A stretch of DNA of 64,000 nucleotides from Corynebacterium suranareeae (GCF_002355155.1 NZ_AP017369.1:3348001-3412000); one strand, 5' to 3'; shown: positions 17,601-25,748, counted from the first letter of the stretch. A program made the numbers and translations. Notes: a model not told the origin generated them from the letters alone.

Positions 17601-18156
17601 GCGTCGTACATTACCTATTTTCCTCGCTGCCTCCATCATGCTCACTGCGTGCGCAGCGGAAAAACCGGCGGAAGAGGTCCCTGTTGAGGTTGCTCCCTCA
17701 GTTGCCCCCGAGGTAATCACCGATGGCCTGCCCATCGACGCGATGCCCGCCGTCGCGCGCACCGAGCAAACCGCATGCCCCTACCTGGACACCGACTGGG
17801 TCGCCGATACCAACGGCCAGCGTGTCACGGGTTACGGCATCGACGAACGCTTTTCGACGCCCTCCTGCGTCTACTATTCCTTCCCCGAAGAACCCCAACT
17901 CACGGTGATTGTCCGCGATATGGCAACCACCGATGAGGCAATCGCCGTTGTCGATTGGGCTGCCCCCATCGATTCCACCGAACCTGCCGAAGAACCCACC
18001 GGTTGGTCAGGTGGCCGTCGCGGTGGCAACAATAATTCCGGTGCACTCTACGCCGTCCAAAAAGGACCCACAGCAGTCATCGTGTTCACCAACCAAGACC
18101 AATCCCTTAAAGCGCAGCTGATTGCAGAGGAAGTTATCCAGAACTTGAATCTGTAA
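17599..18156 (+). CDS. Putative secreted lipoprotein
   Basis: 185 residues. MRRTLPIFLAASIMLTAC is a short lipoprotein signal peptide with lipobox LTAC, so Cys18 should be lipidated and membrane-anchored. A Glu/Val/Pro-rich linker follows, then a mature domain with two cysteines (CPYLDTDW and SCVYYSF) and a Gly/Asn-rich loop (GGRRGGNNNSG). It resembles the actinobacterial DUF2020-type secreted proteins, but I am not certain. The gene is divergent from hrrS with overlapping start codons, which suggests a functional or regulatory link to haem sensing; that is inference only. Confidence 0.75.
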   Translation: MRRTLPIFLAASIMLTACAAEKPAEEVPVEVAPSVAPEVITDGLPIDAMPAVARTEQTACPYLDTDWVADTNGQRVTGYGIDERFSTPSCVYYSFPEEPQLTVIVRDMATTDEAIAVVDWAAPIDSTEPAEEPTGWSGGRRGGNNNSGALYAVQKGPTAVIVFTNQDQSLKAQLIAEEVIQNLNL

Positions 18157-18368
18157 ACGCGCCGTTTTAAGCGGTTGAGCGTGTGGGGTGGACTATTACC
18201 TCATTTTGGAAGAGTTATACGCTTAGAGAGGCTCCTAGCGGGGCTCACTTTGAGGCCAAAGTGATAGTTGTGAAACCTGCCAGTTCACTGATCAAGGACT
18301 CACCACAAACAGCCCGGGCGCCGTGCGAATCGGTCAAAAATTTGCACTGTTCAGGCCATGCAGCGAGA

Positions 18369-18411
18369 ATCCCCACCACAAATCACAAAAATCCGTCAGT
18401 TTGTGGTGGAT
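18369..18411. repeat. Hairpin repeat family A, copy 5 (43 bp)
   Basis: Arms ATCCCCACCACAAA and GTTTGTGGTGGAT, almost the same as copy 3 at 8449-8491. The upstream AATTTGCACTGTTCAGGCC also resembles sequence near 8690-8706. The rest of the gap 18157-18429 shows nothing I can assign. Confidence 0.65.
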
Positions 18412-18429
18412 TTTTGCAGCTTAGAACGC

Positions 18430-18582
18430 TTAGAACGCTACATCGTTATACGGCATCAACGTGGACACCAATGGGAAAACCACTTCCATGAGCACAAAAA
18501 ACACCACTGCGATGAGCGCGATAACAATTAGAAGTTTTACAAACCAAGGCCCCGGCAGGTAGTGCCACAACAGTGAATACAC
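18430..18582 (-). CDS. Small single-span membrane protein, translationally coupled to sortase
   Basis: 50 residues, starting MYSLLWHYLPGPWFVK and carrying one long hydrophobic segment (LLIVIALIAVVFFVLMEVVFPLV). The GTG start at 18582 directly abuts the sortase stop codon (TAA-GTG), and GGAGGAG lies within the last sortase codons as its ribosome-binding site. This is the classic layout for coupled translation. The product may assist or anchor the sortase. I do not recognise a family. Confidence 0.7.
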   Translation of the reverse strand: MYSLLWHYLPGPWFVKLLIVIALIAVVFFVLMEVVFPLVSTLMPYNDVAF

Positions 18583-19422
18583 TTAGTTCTCCTCCAAAGC
18601 TGCCGGGCGTTCGCCACTAGACTTATCGATTTCTTCCGCCAACATAGCGTGTACAATCATTCGCTCTGCGTTTGAGAACTGCGGGTGGCAGGTGGTTAAC
18701 GTCAACAGCGCTTCTGCCCCTTCTGCCACGGTAGTGTCAAAAACTCCTGGTATTGGATATGTGGCATCGATGCGGTCAGGGGTGGTGATGCTACGACCCA
18801 AAACAGAAGCATAATCCCCTTCTGCCATACGATTTACTTGTGTCTCATCAAAGCAATCTACTGCTTCTGCTGCCCGATCTGATCCGTTGGTAGATAAAGG
18901 CATCACGCGGTAGACATCCCAGGAGTTAAATGTTTCCACGACGATGGCATCACAAACTTCCAAGTTTCCCAGGTCATTGAACGGTGCCCCTTTACCTACG
19001 CGGTGTCCTGCGACAGCAAAGTTTCCTGCCTCACCTGGCATCTGTGAATCCACATAGCGACCTGGCCCTGCCAACAGATCTGCCTCATCAGTTCCCTCAA
19101 TGATGGCAAAGTTAAAGTCAGAACCAAACGAGGGAACATACATCCGCGCAAAAGCTTCGCCGAGTTCTGGGGTTAGTTTCTGCCGAGGGTTCACCCGATC
19201 CCGCTCCTGCTCCCAGTCCTCATCAAGTTTTTGGCTTGCCGATTCCTGAAGTTTTCCAGATTCCACATTGGTCCAATACGCCTCATAGAAGGCAAAGAGC
19301 AACGCTAGGATTCCGATTGTCAGCAGGAGTTCACCGATAATCTGCGAAACACTAATCTGAGGCCGTGGCTTTCCTGCTCCCTTATCAGGGTGGGGAGATT
19401 CGGTGTTTAACGTGGCTGTCAT
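18583..19422 (-). CDS. Class E sortase
   Basis: 279 residues: a membrane segment at ~30-50 (LLLTIGILALLFAFYEAYW) followed by an extracytoplasmic sortase domain. The catalytic triad is visible as His in VAGHRVG, Cys in LTLTTCHP and Arg in SNAERMIV. Class E enzymes of actinobacteria cut LAXTG-type sorting signals and join proteins to the cell wall. No sorting-signal substrate gene lies nearby, so this looks like a housekeeping enzyme. It is followed without a gap by a 50-residue membrane protein. Confidence 0.88.
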   Translation of the reverse strand: MTATLNTESPHPDKGAGKPRPQISVSQIIGELLLTIGILALLFAFYEAYWTNVESGKLQESASQKLDEDWEQERDRVNPRQKLTPELGEAFARMYVPSFGSDFNFAIIEGTDEADLLAGPGRYVDSQMPGEAGNFAVAGHRVGKGAPFNDLGNLEVCDAIVVETFNSWDVYRVMPLSTNGSDRAAEAVDCFDETQVNRMAEGDYASVLGRSITTPDRIDATYPIPGVFDTTVAEGAEALLTLTTCHPQFSNAERMIVHAMLAEEIDKSSGERPAALEEN

Positions 19423-19654
19423 CGTTGCTGTAATCGTCCAAAATCTTTGTTAGGCGAATCTCAATGTCCTTTTAGGTACCCGTACTTTCAGGCACGTACC
19501 ATGAGACAAGTGCACGTGAGATTAATTCGTATCTCAAACATTGTACATCTGTTTAGCAATTGTGCTCACTGCTCGGCTGGGCATTTTTAGATCTAGGGTT
19601 GTCTTCACTTTAAACGCTGTGAAGTGCTGCCTGTCAGGAAAGGCGAACACAGTA

Positions 19655-20854
19655 GTGCTCGATATTTTGATTTATCCGGTGTCCGGTGTGATGAAGCTGT
19701 GGCATTTGCTGCTTCATAACGTTGTGGGATTGGACGATTCACTGGCATGGTTCGTTTCATTGTTCGGCCTTGTGATCACCATTCGAGCCATCATCGCGCC
19801 TTTTACGTGGCAGATGCTTAAGTCGGGCCGTGCGGCAGCTCACGTCCGCCCTCACCGAGCTGCGATCCGCAAGGAGTTTGAAGGCAAGTTCGATGAGGCG
19901 TCCATTCGGGAGATGCAAAAACGCCAGAGTGAGCTGAACAAAGAACATGGCATCAATCCGATCGCGGGTTGTATGCCGGGTCTGATTCAGATGCCTTTCA
20001 TTCTTGGTTTGTATTGGGCGTTGCTGCGTATGGCACGTCCTGAAGGTGGTTTGGAAAACCCGATTATCAATTCGATCGGATTCTTATCTCCTGAGGAAGT
20101 CCAGTCTTTCCTCGAGGGGCGTATCAATAATGTGCCTCTTCCTGCATATGTGTCTATGCCCACGGAGCAGCTGGAGTATTTGGGTACCACGCAGGCTGAG
20201 GTGCTTAGTTTTGTGCTGCCGTTGTTTATTGCTGCCGCAATCATCACGGCTATCAACATGGCGATGTCCATGTACCGCGCATTCCAAACAAATGATTACG
20301 CCTCAAGTGTGTCCAACGGCATGATCAAATTCATGCTTGTGCTGTCCATCCTGGCACCGATCTTCCCGCTCTCACTCGGCCTGACCGGACCATTCCCCAC
20401 GGCTATTGCACTGTATTGGGTAAGCAACAACCTGTGGACGCTTTTCCAAACCATCATCATGATGATCATTTTGGAACGCAAATACCCATTGAGCGAGGAA
20501 TTTAAGGTCCATCATCTTGAGCAGCGCGATAAGTACCGCGCTAAGCAAAAAGAGAAGCGTAGTTTCCTGTGGACTCGTCGTAAAAACCGCGCATTGATGC
20601 TGCTCACACCCTGGAAAGCTTCATCGCTGCACGCGGAAAATGTTGAGCTCACCAGCGCGCGCACCAAGAAAATCAATGAGCAAAAGCAGGCTCAAAAAGA
20701 AATCTCTACCAAGCGCCGCGAAACGCAACGGGAGATGAACCGCGCCGCCATGGAGCGCTTAAAAAAGCGCCGCGCTGAGGTTAAAGCGAAAAAGAAAGGG
20801 CTTATCGACGCCTCCCCTCACGATCCATCCCCTGAAGAGAAGGAAGAAAACTAA
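19655..20854 (+). CDS. YidC/Oxa1-family membrane protein insertase paralogue
   Basis: About 399 residues. The YidC core is clear: LDILIYPVSGVMKLWHLLL near the start, the conserved IRAIIAPFTWQMLKS helix with the groove Arg, then NPIAGCMPGLIQMPFILGLYWALLR, and a C-terminal basic, coiled-coil tail (~290-399). The protein inserts and folds membrane proteins with or without SecYEG. GTG 19655 is chosen because AGGAAAGG lies ~11 bp upstream and the first residues then match the family. It is monocistronic and tail-to-tail with mcbR, overlapping by 4 bp. Confidence 0.85.
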   Translation: MLDILIYPVSGVMKLWHLLLHNVVGLDDSLAWFVSLFGLVITIRAIIAPFTWQMLKSGRAAAHVRPHRAAIRKEFEGKFDEASIREMQKRQSELNKEHGINPIAGCMPGLIQMPFILGLYWALLRMARPEGGLENPIINSIGFLSPEEVQSFLEGRINNVPLPAYVSMPTEQLEYLGTTQAEVLSFVLPLFIAAAIITAINMAMSMYRAFQTNDYASSVSNGMIKFMLVLSILAPIFPLSLGLTGPFPTAIALYWVSNNLWTLFQTIIMMIILERKYPLSEEFKVHHLEQRDKYRAKQKEKRSFLWTRRKNRALMLLTPWKASSLHAENVELTSARTKKINEQKQAQKEISTKRRETQREMNRAAMERLKKRRAEVKAKKKGLIDASPHDPSPEEKEEN

Positions 20855-21492
20855 ATTGAATAGTCGGCAGGTGGCGCTGAGAGCAGCTGCCTTGCCAGAT
20901 CCCGCGCGGTTTCTAGAGGGCTAATGTTTTGCACCAGTCGGGATCCTGCCAGCCCGCCATCTAGAAACACCAAGAGTTGGTTAGCCTGAGTAGTGCCTGG
21001 GTAACCGTTCTTTTCAGTCAGCAAATCTGTCAGTGTTTGATGACACCACTTGCGGTGCTCCAACACCGCTGCAACGATTCCCTTTTCACTATCGGTTTCC
21101 GGACGTGGGTATTCACTAGCCGCATTCTGGAAATGTGAACCTCGGAAGCCTTTTTCTGGTTCCTCTTCGATGCACTGATCAAAGAAAGCGATGATCTTTT
21201 CTTCCGGATCTTTGGCATTCGCAGTGCGCTCACGCCATGCTTCACGCCACAACTGATCAAGGTTTTCCAAGTAAGCAATCACCAACGCATCCTTGGAGCC
21301 AAAGAGTGAATACAGACTCGCCTTCGCCACATCTGCTTCACGAAGAATACGATCAATTCCGATTACTCGGATACCTTCCGTGGTGAACAGATTGGTTGCG
21401 CTATCGAGGAGACGCTGGCGGGGGCTTGGTCGATTGCGACGACGGTTTGCCCCGGCACTTGTTTTAGTTTTGCCTGAAGCGCTAGCAGCCAC
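20851..21492 (-). CDS. mcbR: TetR-type master regulator of methionine and cysteine biosynthesis
   Basis: 213 residues. The N-terminal TetR helix-turn-helix (GIDRILREADVAKASLYSLFGSKDAL, ~46-71) and the overall sequence match McbR of C. glutamicum as I remember it, with a few substitutions in the central region. McbR represses methionine, cysteine and sulfate assimilation genes and is released by S-adenosylhomocysteine. The start is GTG 21492 with AAAGGA upstream. Its last 4 bases overlap the end of the yidC-like gene on the other strand. Candidate operators lie just upstream. Confidence 0.93.
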   Translation of the reverse strand: MAASASGKTKTSAGANRRRNRPSPRQRLLDSATNLFTTEGIRVIGIDRILREADVAKASLYSLFGSKDALVIAYLENLDQLWREAWRERTANAKDPEEKIIAFFDQCIEEEPEKGFRGSHFQNAASEYPRPETDSEKGIVAAVLEHRKWCHQTLTDLLTEKNGYPGTTQANQLLVFLDGGLAGSRLVQNISPLETARDLARQLLSAPPADYSI

Positions 21493-21539
21493 GTTCGGCC
21501 ACGTCCTTTCGGGTAGATCTTTTAGTTGCCTACAACCAA

Positions 21540-21584
21540 TATAGACAAACCGGTTCGTATAGTTTTAATCTACAGGCGAGTCTA
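21540..21584 (-). promoter_or_regulatory. Candidate McbR autoregulatory operator region
   Basis: Two palindromic segments precede mcbR: one centred on AACCGGTT (21548-21555) within TAGACAAACCGGTTCGTATA, and TCTACAGGCGAGTCTA (21569-21584). The second resembles the McbR pattern TAGAC-N6-GTCTA with two mismatches in one half. TetR proteins commonly bind next to their own start. Confidence 0.45.
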
Positions 21585-21612
21585 GCCGGTTTTCTACCCC
21601 GAAACATACAAA

Positions 21613-21646
21613 AGACCTGTTGATACTTGAAAATATCAACAGGTCT
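21613..21646 (-). terminator. Terminator of the GlsB-like gene (possibly bidirectional)
   Basis: AGACCTGTTGATA and TATCAACAGGTCT form a 13-bp perfect stem with an 8-base loop. On the minus strand TTTTGT follows. It lies 18 bp after the stop of the small membrane protein gene. Confidence 0.75.
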
Positions 21647-21664
21647 GAAGAAGTTAAGATCGCT

Positions 21665-21928
21665 TTACTTTTTTCGAGTAAAGAACTGCACGATAGTCAA
21701 CAAGATCACCGCACCGATCAGACATGTAATGAAGCTGAAGATCAGTCCGCCTCCGGCAACATCAACGCCAAAGACTCCAAGCAGCCAGCCGCCAAGCAGA
21801 CCACCAATGATACCGACAACAATGTTTAGGAAGAGTCCCTGCTGGGCATCGGTGCCTTTAATTTTGGAGGCGATCCAACCAGCCAAACCGCCAATGACGA
21901 TCCATGAAATCCAACCAAGGGTTAGCAT
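21665..21928 (-). CDS. GlsB/YeaQ/YmgE-family small membrane protein
   Basis: 87 residues with three hydrophobic helices and glycine-rich turns (GWISWIVIGGLAGWIASKI, NIVVGIIGGLLGGWLLG), the hallmark of transglycosylase-associated/GlsB proteins. These are induced by general stress in many bacteria; the molecular role is unclear. AAAGGAGAACC before ATG 21928 is a strong ribosome-binding site. It is monocistronic and ends at a strong hairpin. Confidence 0.8.
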   Translation of the reverse strand: MLTLGWISWIVIGGLAGWIASKIKGTDAQQGLFLNIVVGIIGGLLGGWLLGVFGVDVAGGGLIFSFITCLIGAVILLTIVQFFTRKK

Positions 21929-22123
21929 TTGGTTCTCCTTTTCTTTCGGTCAATGTCCCCAAGTCTAATTGCATATTGATTTAAGGGTCGAACTTATTTC
22001 AATTATTCATTAGATCGTTATTAAACGTTAATAAGTCAGTATTAGCTTGCGGCTCTCGCTGCACTTGTCTTTCTACTTGCTCCCTGATGGGGCAGAGATG
22101 GGGTTTGGTAACGCATTTTAGAC

Positions 22124-22181
22124 AAAAAATAACCCACCTATTTGAGGATCTATCGTTTCCAATAGACTAGCCTCGGTGGGT
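22124..22181 (-). terminator. Rho-independent terminator of an unidentified leftward transcript
   Basis: ACCCACC (22132-22138) and GGTGGGT (22175-22181) close a long hairpin that also contains CTAT/ATAG and GAGG/CCTC pairs. On the minus strand it is followed by TTATTTTTTG. No confident gene lies upstream within 190 bp; only a doubtful 90-residue reading frame (22118-22390) runs through it. The AT-rich gap 21929-22419 also holds TTATTAA-ACG-TTAATAA at 22018-22034. Confidence 0.55.
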
Positions 22182-22364
22182 CCAATTATCTTCACTTTGT
22201 AGTTGATGATCACTAAAGTGCAAACTATCAAAAGTAGTGTCAGGAAAACAATGCAGAATTCGGTAGCATTTTGGGATCCGCTAAATAAAAACTCAGTGTC
22301 TTCCGAGCAAAAGCTCTTGTTGGACTCCAATGAAGTCTTGAGCCCTAAAAAAACTCGACGCACA

Positions 22365-22408
22365 ACAAAACGCCCCGGCTTCCTTATCAACTAAAGAAAC
22401 AGGGGCGC
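22365..22408 (-). terminator. Candidate terminator of the universal stress gene
   Basis: CGCCCC (22371-22376) pairs with GGGGCG (22402-22407); read on the minus strand TTTTGTTG follows. It starts ~12 bp after the stop of the Usp gene. The stem is short and the loop long, so it is moderate. Confidence 0.5.
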
Positions 22409-22419
22409 TAGGGAGCAAG

Positions 22420-23319
22420 TTACTTCTTCTCAGGTGGGCGAACCACCATCATTGGGCACGGTGCCGATTGCAGCAGCGCGCGTGAGGTGGAACCAAGAAG
22501 CATTCCCTTGAATCCGCCTCGTCCGTGAGAACCGACAACCAGAAGCTGTGCGTTTTCAGAGGCTTCTGCAAGTGCACGAACCGGACGATCACGGGTGATG
22601 ATCTTCTTCACCGTCACACTTGGGTACTTCTCCACCAGCGGAGCGAGGCGTTCGATCAGCATGTCAGTTTGCTGACGTTCCACTTCATCCCACTGCTGCT
22701 GTGCGGCTGCAAGTCCAGCGAGTGATGCCTGAACCTGCATATCCATCCAGGTGTGCACTGCTACGAGTTCAGCGCCACGTGCTTCAGCTTCTGCGAAAGC
22801 GTACTCGGTTGCCTGTTGGGAGACTTCAGAGCCATCCACACCGACGACGACTGGGCCGTACTTGGTGTTTTCGTTGACTGCGCTGTCTTCGCGGACGACA
22901 ACAACTGGGCACTTTGCGTGGCTGACCACAGCGCCAGAAACAGATCCCATGACCATTCCGGAAAGTCCGCCGAGACCGCGGGAGCCCATGACAATCATTG
23001 TGACATCGGGCGACATTTCCAGCAGCATATCGATGGGGCTGCCTTCGGCGATGGTGTGCCCAATCTTGATGTCTGGTGCAACCTCGTGGGCAATATCGCG
23101 GGCTTCGTTGACCTTTTCCAGAGATTCAGCCTGGAGATCATCAAAGAGCTCTTGCGGTGGAACCATTCCCTCTGCGTAGAGGAACTGAGGCATGGTGTAG
23201 CTGGAAGCCAAGCGAAGTGGAATGCCACGTTTGTTGGCGGTATTTGCAGCCCACCGAACAGCTTGTTTTGAGGCGTCCGAGCCGTCTACTGCTACAACGA
23301 CGATGTCTTCAATGCTCAT
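22420..23319 (-). CDS. Universal stress protein with two Usp domains
   Basis: 299 residues in two repeats of ~145. Each repeat carries the ATP-binding G-x2-G-x9-G-S/T motif: GSRGLGGLSGMVMGSVS in the first and GSHGRGGFKGMLLGSTS in the second. Each half begins with a beta-strand and Asp (VVVAVDGSDAS and VVVGVDGSEVS). Tandem Usp proteins bind ATP or cAMP and are induced under starvation or hypoxia in actinobacteria. ATG 23319 follows GAAAGG. It stands alone between the GlsB-like gene and an LLM oxidoreductase on the same strand. Confidence 0.9.
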   Translation of the reverse strand: MSIEDIVVVAVDGSDASKQAVRWAANTANKRGIPLRLASSYTMPQFLYAEGMVPPQELFDDLQAESLEKVNEARDIAHEVAPDIKIGHTIAEGSPIDMLLEMSPDVTMIVMGSRGLGGLSGMVMGSVSGAVVSHAKCPVVVVREDSAVNENTKYGPVVVGVDGSEVSQQATEYAFAEAEARGAELVAVHTWMDMQVQASLAGLAAAQQQWDEVERQQTDMLIERLAPLVEKYPSVTVKKIITRDRPVRALAEASENAQLLVVGSHGRGGFKGMLLGSTSRALLQSAPCPMMVVRPPEKK

Positions 23320-23455
23320 GTCGGTCGACCTTTCATTGATTGGTGAATCCTGCGTTACAGTTTGTGGAAACTCATGATCTCTAACACTTTTCAGTGTAGC
23401 GCGTATAGCCGATCAGCACAGGTGGTTAGTACCAGTATTTTTGAGGCTTTGGACA

Positions 23456-24457
23456 CTATTGGTCAGATGCGTTCCATGCTGTTCCAAGTGCAGCGATGGA
23501 GCGGAACCTGACCTGCGGATCAAATGAATACGTAACTGTAATGATCTCATCTAACTTGTATCGATCGGCGAACTCTTGCAGCTGTAATACCACCGATTCA
23601 GCCGTTCCAATGAAAGTCATTTCCAATGAATCTTCGATGTGTTTCCACACCATAGGATCGAGTTTCTCCTGCAAATTTCGCACCGGTGGTGCAAGTTTTC
23701 CGCGAGAATTGGTCACGATTCCGGCGAACATTTGATGCAGAGTAGAAATTTGGAATTCGGCTTCTTCTTGTGTGTCGCACACCAAAACATTGGCTGCTGC
23801 CATGACATAAGGATGCACTGCTCGTTCACGATAGGACGCAATCGCAGGTCCCATCTGGAAGGGCGCAAAATGACTCGCAAAAGCAAAAGGTAGATCCAGT
23901 TGAGCAGCCATGGCAGCACCATTGAGCGAGGAGCCCAGCATAAATAGCGGCACATGGGAGTTTATGCCTGGGTGCGCGATGATATTCGGGCGTTTATCGG
24001 GGGAGTCCAAATAATTTTGGAGGGTTACGATTGTGGAGAGGACATCGTCGACAAGCGAACTTGCCCTACCCAATTCCCGCGCCGTGCCAGGGTCGGTGCC
24101 TGGAGCGCGCCCCAGGCCGGCCTCGATGCGCCCGGGGTACATGGCGTCTAGCGTGCCGAGTTCTTCGGCGACGTGCAGCGCAGAGTGGTTGGGCAGCATG
24201 ATACCGCCGGAGCCCACGCGAATACGTGACGTATGGCCAGCAATATGACCCATGAGCAGCGTGGTGGCCGATGACGCCAGACTTTCTGAGTTGTGGTGCT
24301 CAGCCACCCAAAACCGCGCATAATCATGCTCTTCAGCGATCTGCGCGGCCTGAACCGTATGCGCGATGGCCTCGCCGGCCGTCATGCCTTCACTGAGCGC
24401 GACGAGATCAAGCACGCTCAATCGTGCTTTTTGGCCTGTGCCGACTACACTAGACAC
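23456..24457 (-). CDS. LLM-class flavin-dependent oxidoreductase
   Basis: 333 residues with the bacterial-luciferase-like TIM-barrel pattern: LSVLDLVALSEG near the N-terminus, FWVAEHHN, and GSGGIMLPNHSALHVAEE. The family uses FMNH2 or F420; the MsnO8-like group this resembles is usually FMN-dependent. Substrate unknown. The start is GTG 24457. Its upstream region borders the small peptide gene at 24467, which is read in the same direction and ends 9 bp before it. Confidence 0.8.
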   Translation of the reverse strand: MSSVVGTGQKARLSVLDLVALSEGMTAGEAIAHTVQAAQIAEEHDYARFWVAEHHNSESLASSATTLLMGHIAGHTSRIRVGSGGIMLPNHSALHVAEELGTLDAMYPGRIEAGLGRAPGTDPGTARELGRASSLVDDVLSTIVTLQNYLDSPDKRPNIIAHPGINSHVPLFMLGSSLNGAAMAAQLDLPFAFASHFAPFQMGPAIASYRERAVHPYVMAAANVLVCDTQEEAEFQISTLHQMFAGIVTNSRGKLAPPVRNLQEKLDPMVWKHIEDSLEMTFIGTAESVVLQLQEFADRYKLDEIITVTYSFDPQVRFRSIAALGTAWNASDQ

Positions 24458-24466
24458 GTTAAAAAT

Positions 24467-24607
24467 TTATCCCGCATTCACCACTGCAGCGTCAGTATTT
24501 GCAGGGAAAAGCAGGTCAAACAAGGTGCGACCAATTTGCGCGACCATAGCACCGAAATCAGTGCTGAAAAATTCGATGATTGGGTTGATGATTACGTTGA
24601 AGTCCAT
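24467..24607 (-). CDS. Small acidic/amphipathic peptide, possibly porin-like
   Basis: 46 residues from ATG 24607: an amphipathic and hydrophobic N-terminal helix (MDFNVIINPIIEFFSTDF) and a second (MVAQIGRTLFDLLF). Corynebacteria encode very short helical cell-wall channel proteins (PorA, PorH) of this size and style without signal peptides, which is why I consider the frame real. The ribosome-binding site is weak. It precedes the LLM gene by 9 bp. Assignment to the porin group is a guess; the frame may also be non-coding. Confidence 0.4.
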   Translation of the reverse strand: MDFNVIINPIIEFFSTDFGAMVAQIGRTLFDLLFPANTDAAVVNAG

Positions 24608-24635
24608 GCCTAACAGGGTAGTACAAAAGCCGAAA

Positions 24636-25604
24636 ATGAAAGCGCCATTACCCATCCGCAATGGACTTAACCCCTCCCGCATCCGCCTGCCGCTAGATGC
24701 GGCGCCCATCCGCGCCATCGAGCTGGTCGAATATCTGATTTCCACGCAGCGCCACCGCCACCCCAGCGACAACGCCGAAGCGTTACAAGCGCGTTTCGAC
24801 GAAGGCCTCGTGGTCAACCACTACGGCGAGCCTTACGCCCCAAACGATTTAGTGCAACCCGACGACGACATTTGGTTCTATCGCATGCCCGCCGCCGAAC
24901 GCCCAATTCCTTACAAAATTCATGTCATTTACGAAGACGATGACATCCTCGTCATTGACAAGCCACCTTACCTGGCAACCATGCCTCGCGGACGTCACAT
25001 CACTGAAACCGCCCTAGTGAAAATGCGTGTACTGACCGGAAACAACGATCTCACCCCAGCTCACCGCCTCGATAGGCTCACCTCTGGTGTGTTAGTCATG
25101 GTGAAAAAACCAGAGCTTCGCGGCGCTTACCAAACTTTGTTTGCCCGCCGAGAGGCCTCCAAAACATATGAAGCAATCGCAAAGTTCGTTCCTGGACTAC
25201 TTGATGATGGTCCCGCAATTTGGGAATCGCGCATCGAAAAAGAGCGCGGTATCGTCCAAGCCTTCGCGGTGGAAGGCCCCGTCAACGCGCGCACAGAACT
25301 AGTATCGGTCACCCCGGTCGACGACGCCGAGCAAAGCATCCTCGAAGAAATGCACGGCCCTCTACCCCGCCAGGCACGTTACGTTCTAGCGCCCTCAACA
25401 GGTAAAACCCACCAGCTGCGCATCCACATGCGCGATTTCGCAGCCCCTATTCTTGGCGACCCTCTTTATCCTGTTCTCCACGACGTCGACGATGAAGACT
25501 ACACCACGCCGATGCACCTCATCGCCCGTACACTCACCTTCGTGGACCCCCAAACCAATGTGGAACGTACCTTTGTGAGCAACCGTCCAACAGGAAGTTT
25601 GTAA
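24636..25604 (+). CDS. RluA-family RNA pseudouridine synthase
   Basis: 322 residues from ATG 24636. The catalytic motif AHRLDRLTSGVLVMVK supplies the essential Asp. The N-terminus (PLPIRNGLNPSRIRLP) and the following segment look like an S4-like RNA-binding region. DILVIDKPPYLATMPRG and GKTHQLRIHMRD are also family motifs. The enzyme isomerises uridines in 23S rRNA or tRNA. ATG 24606 would add ten residues and would overlap the start of the opposite-strand peptide gene. No upstream ribosome-binding site is convincing. Confidence 0.87.
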   Translation: MKAPLPIRNGLNPSRIRLPLDAAPIRAIELVEYLISTQRHRHPSDNAEALQARFDEGLVVNHYGEPYAPNDLVQPDDDIWFYRMPAAERPIPYKIHVIYEDDDILVIDKPPYLATMPRGRHITETALVKMRVLTGNNDLTPAHRLDRLTSGVLVMVKKPELRGAYQTLFARREASKTYEAIAKFVPGLLDDGPAIWESRIEKERGIVQAFAVEGPVNARTELVSVTPVDDAEQSILEEMHGPLPRQARYVLAPSTGKTHQLRIHMRDFAAPILGDPLYPVLHDVDDEDYTTPMHLIARTLTFVDPQTNVERTFVSNRPTGSL

Positions 25605-25708
25605 GTAAAAGCTGTTATCAAGCAGCCCCTTTACCGATTTTGCGGGCATGTACGCACTGGTGTACATAGGTTTGGCTGGTAGGGGTGGAATCTCAAACCA
25701 GCACATAC

Positions 25709-25748
25709 GACCAAATCCATCGGCATTCCCAAGGTTCTTTGGTCGCCA
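25709..25748. repeat. Short GACCAAA/TTTGGTC inverted repeat
   Basis: GACCAAA and TTTGGTC enclose ~22 bp, the same style as the short hairpins at 12822-12937. The gap 25605-25869 has no convincing gene; the opposite-strand frame across it is antisense to the pseudouridine synthase and shows no family features. Confidence 0.4.

Noticed and set aside
22118..22390. A 90-residue membrane-protein frame
   Set aside because: It runs through a U-tailed terminator and lacks a start with a ribosome-binding site; kept only as context for a possible small RNA.
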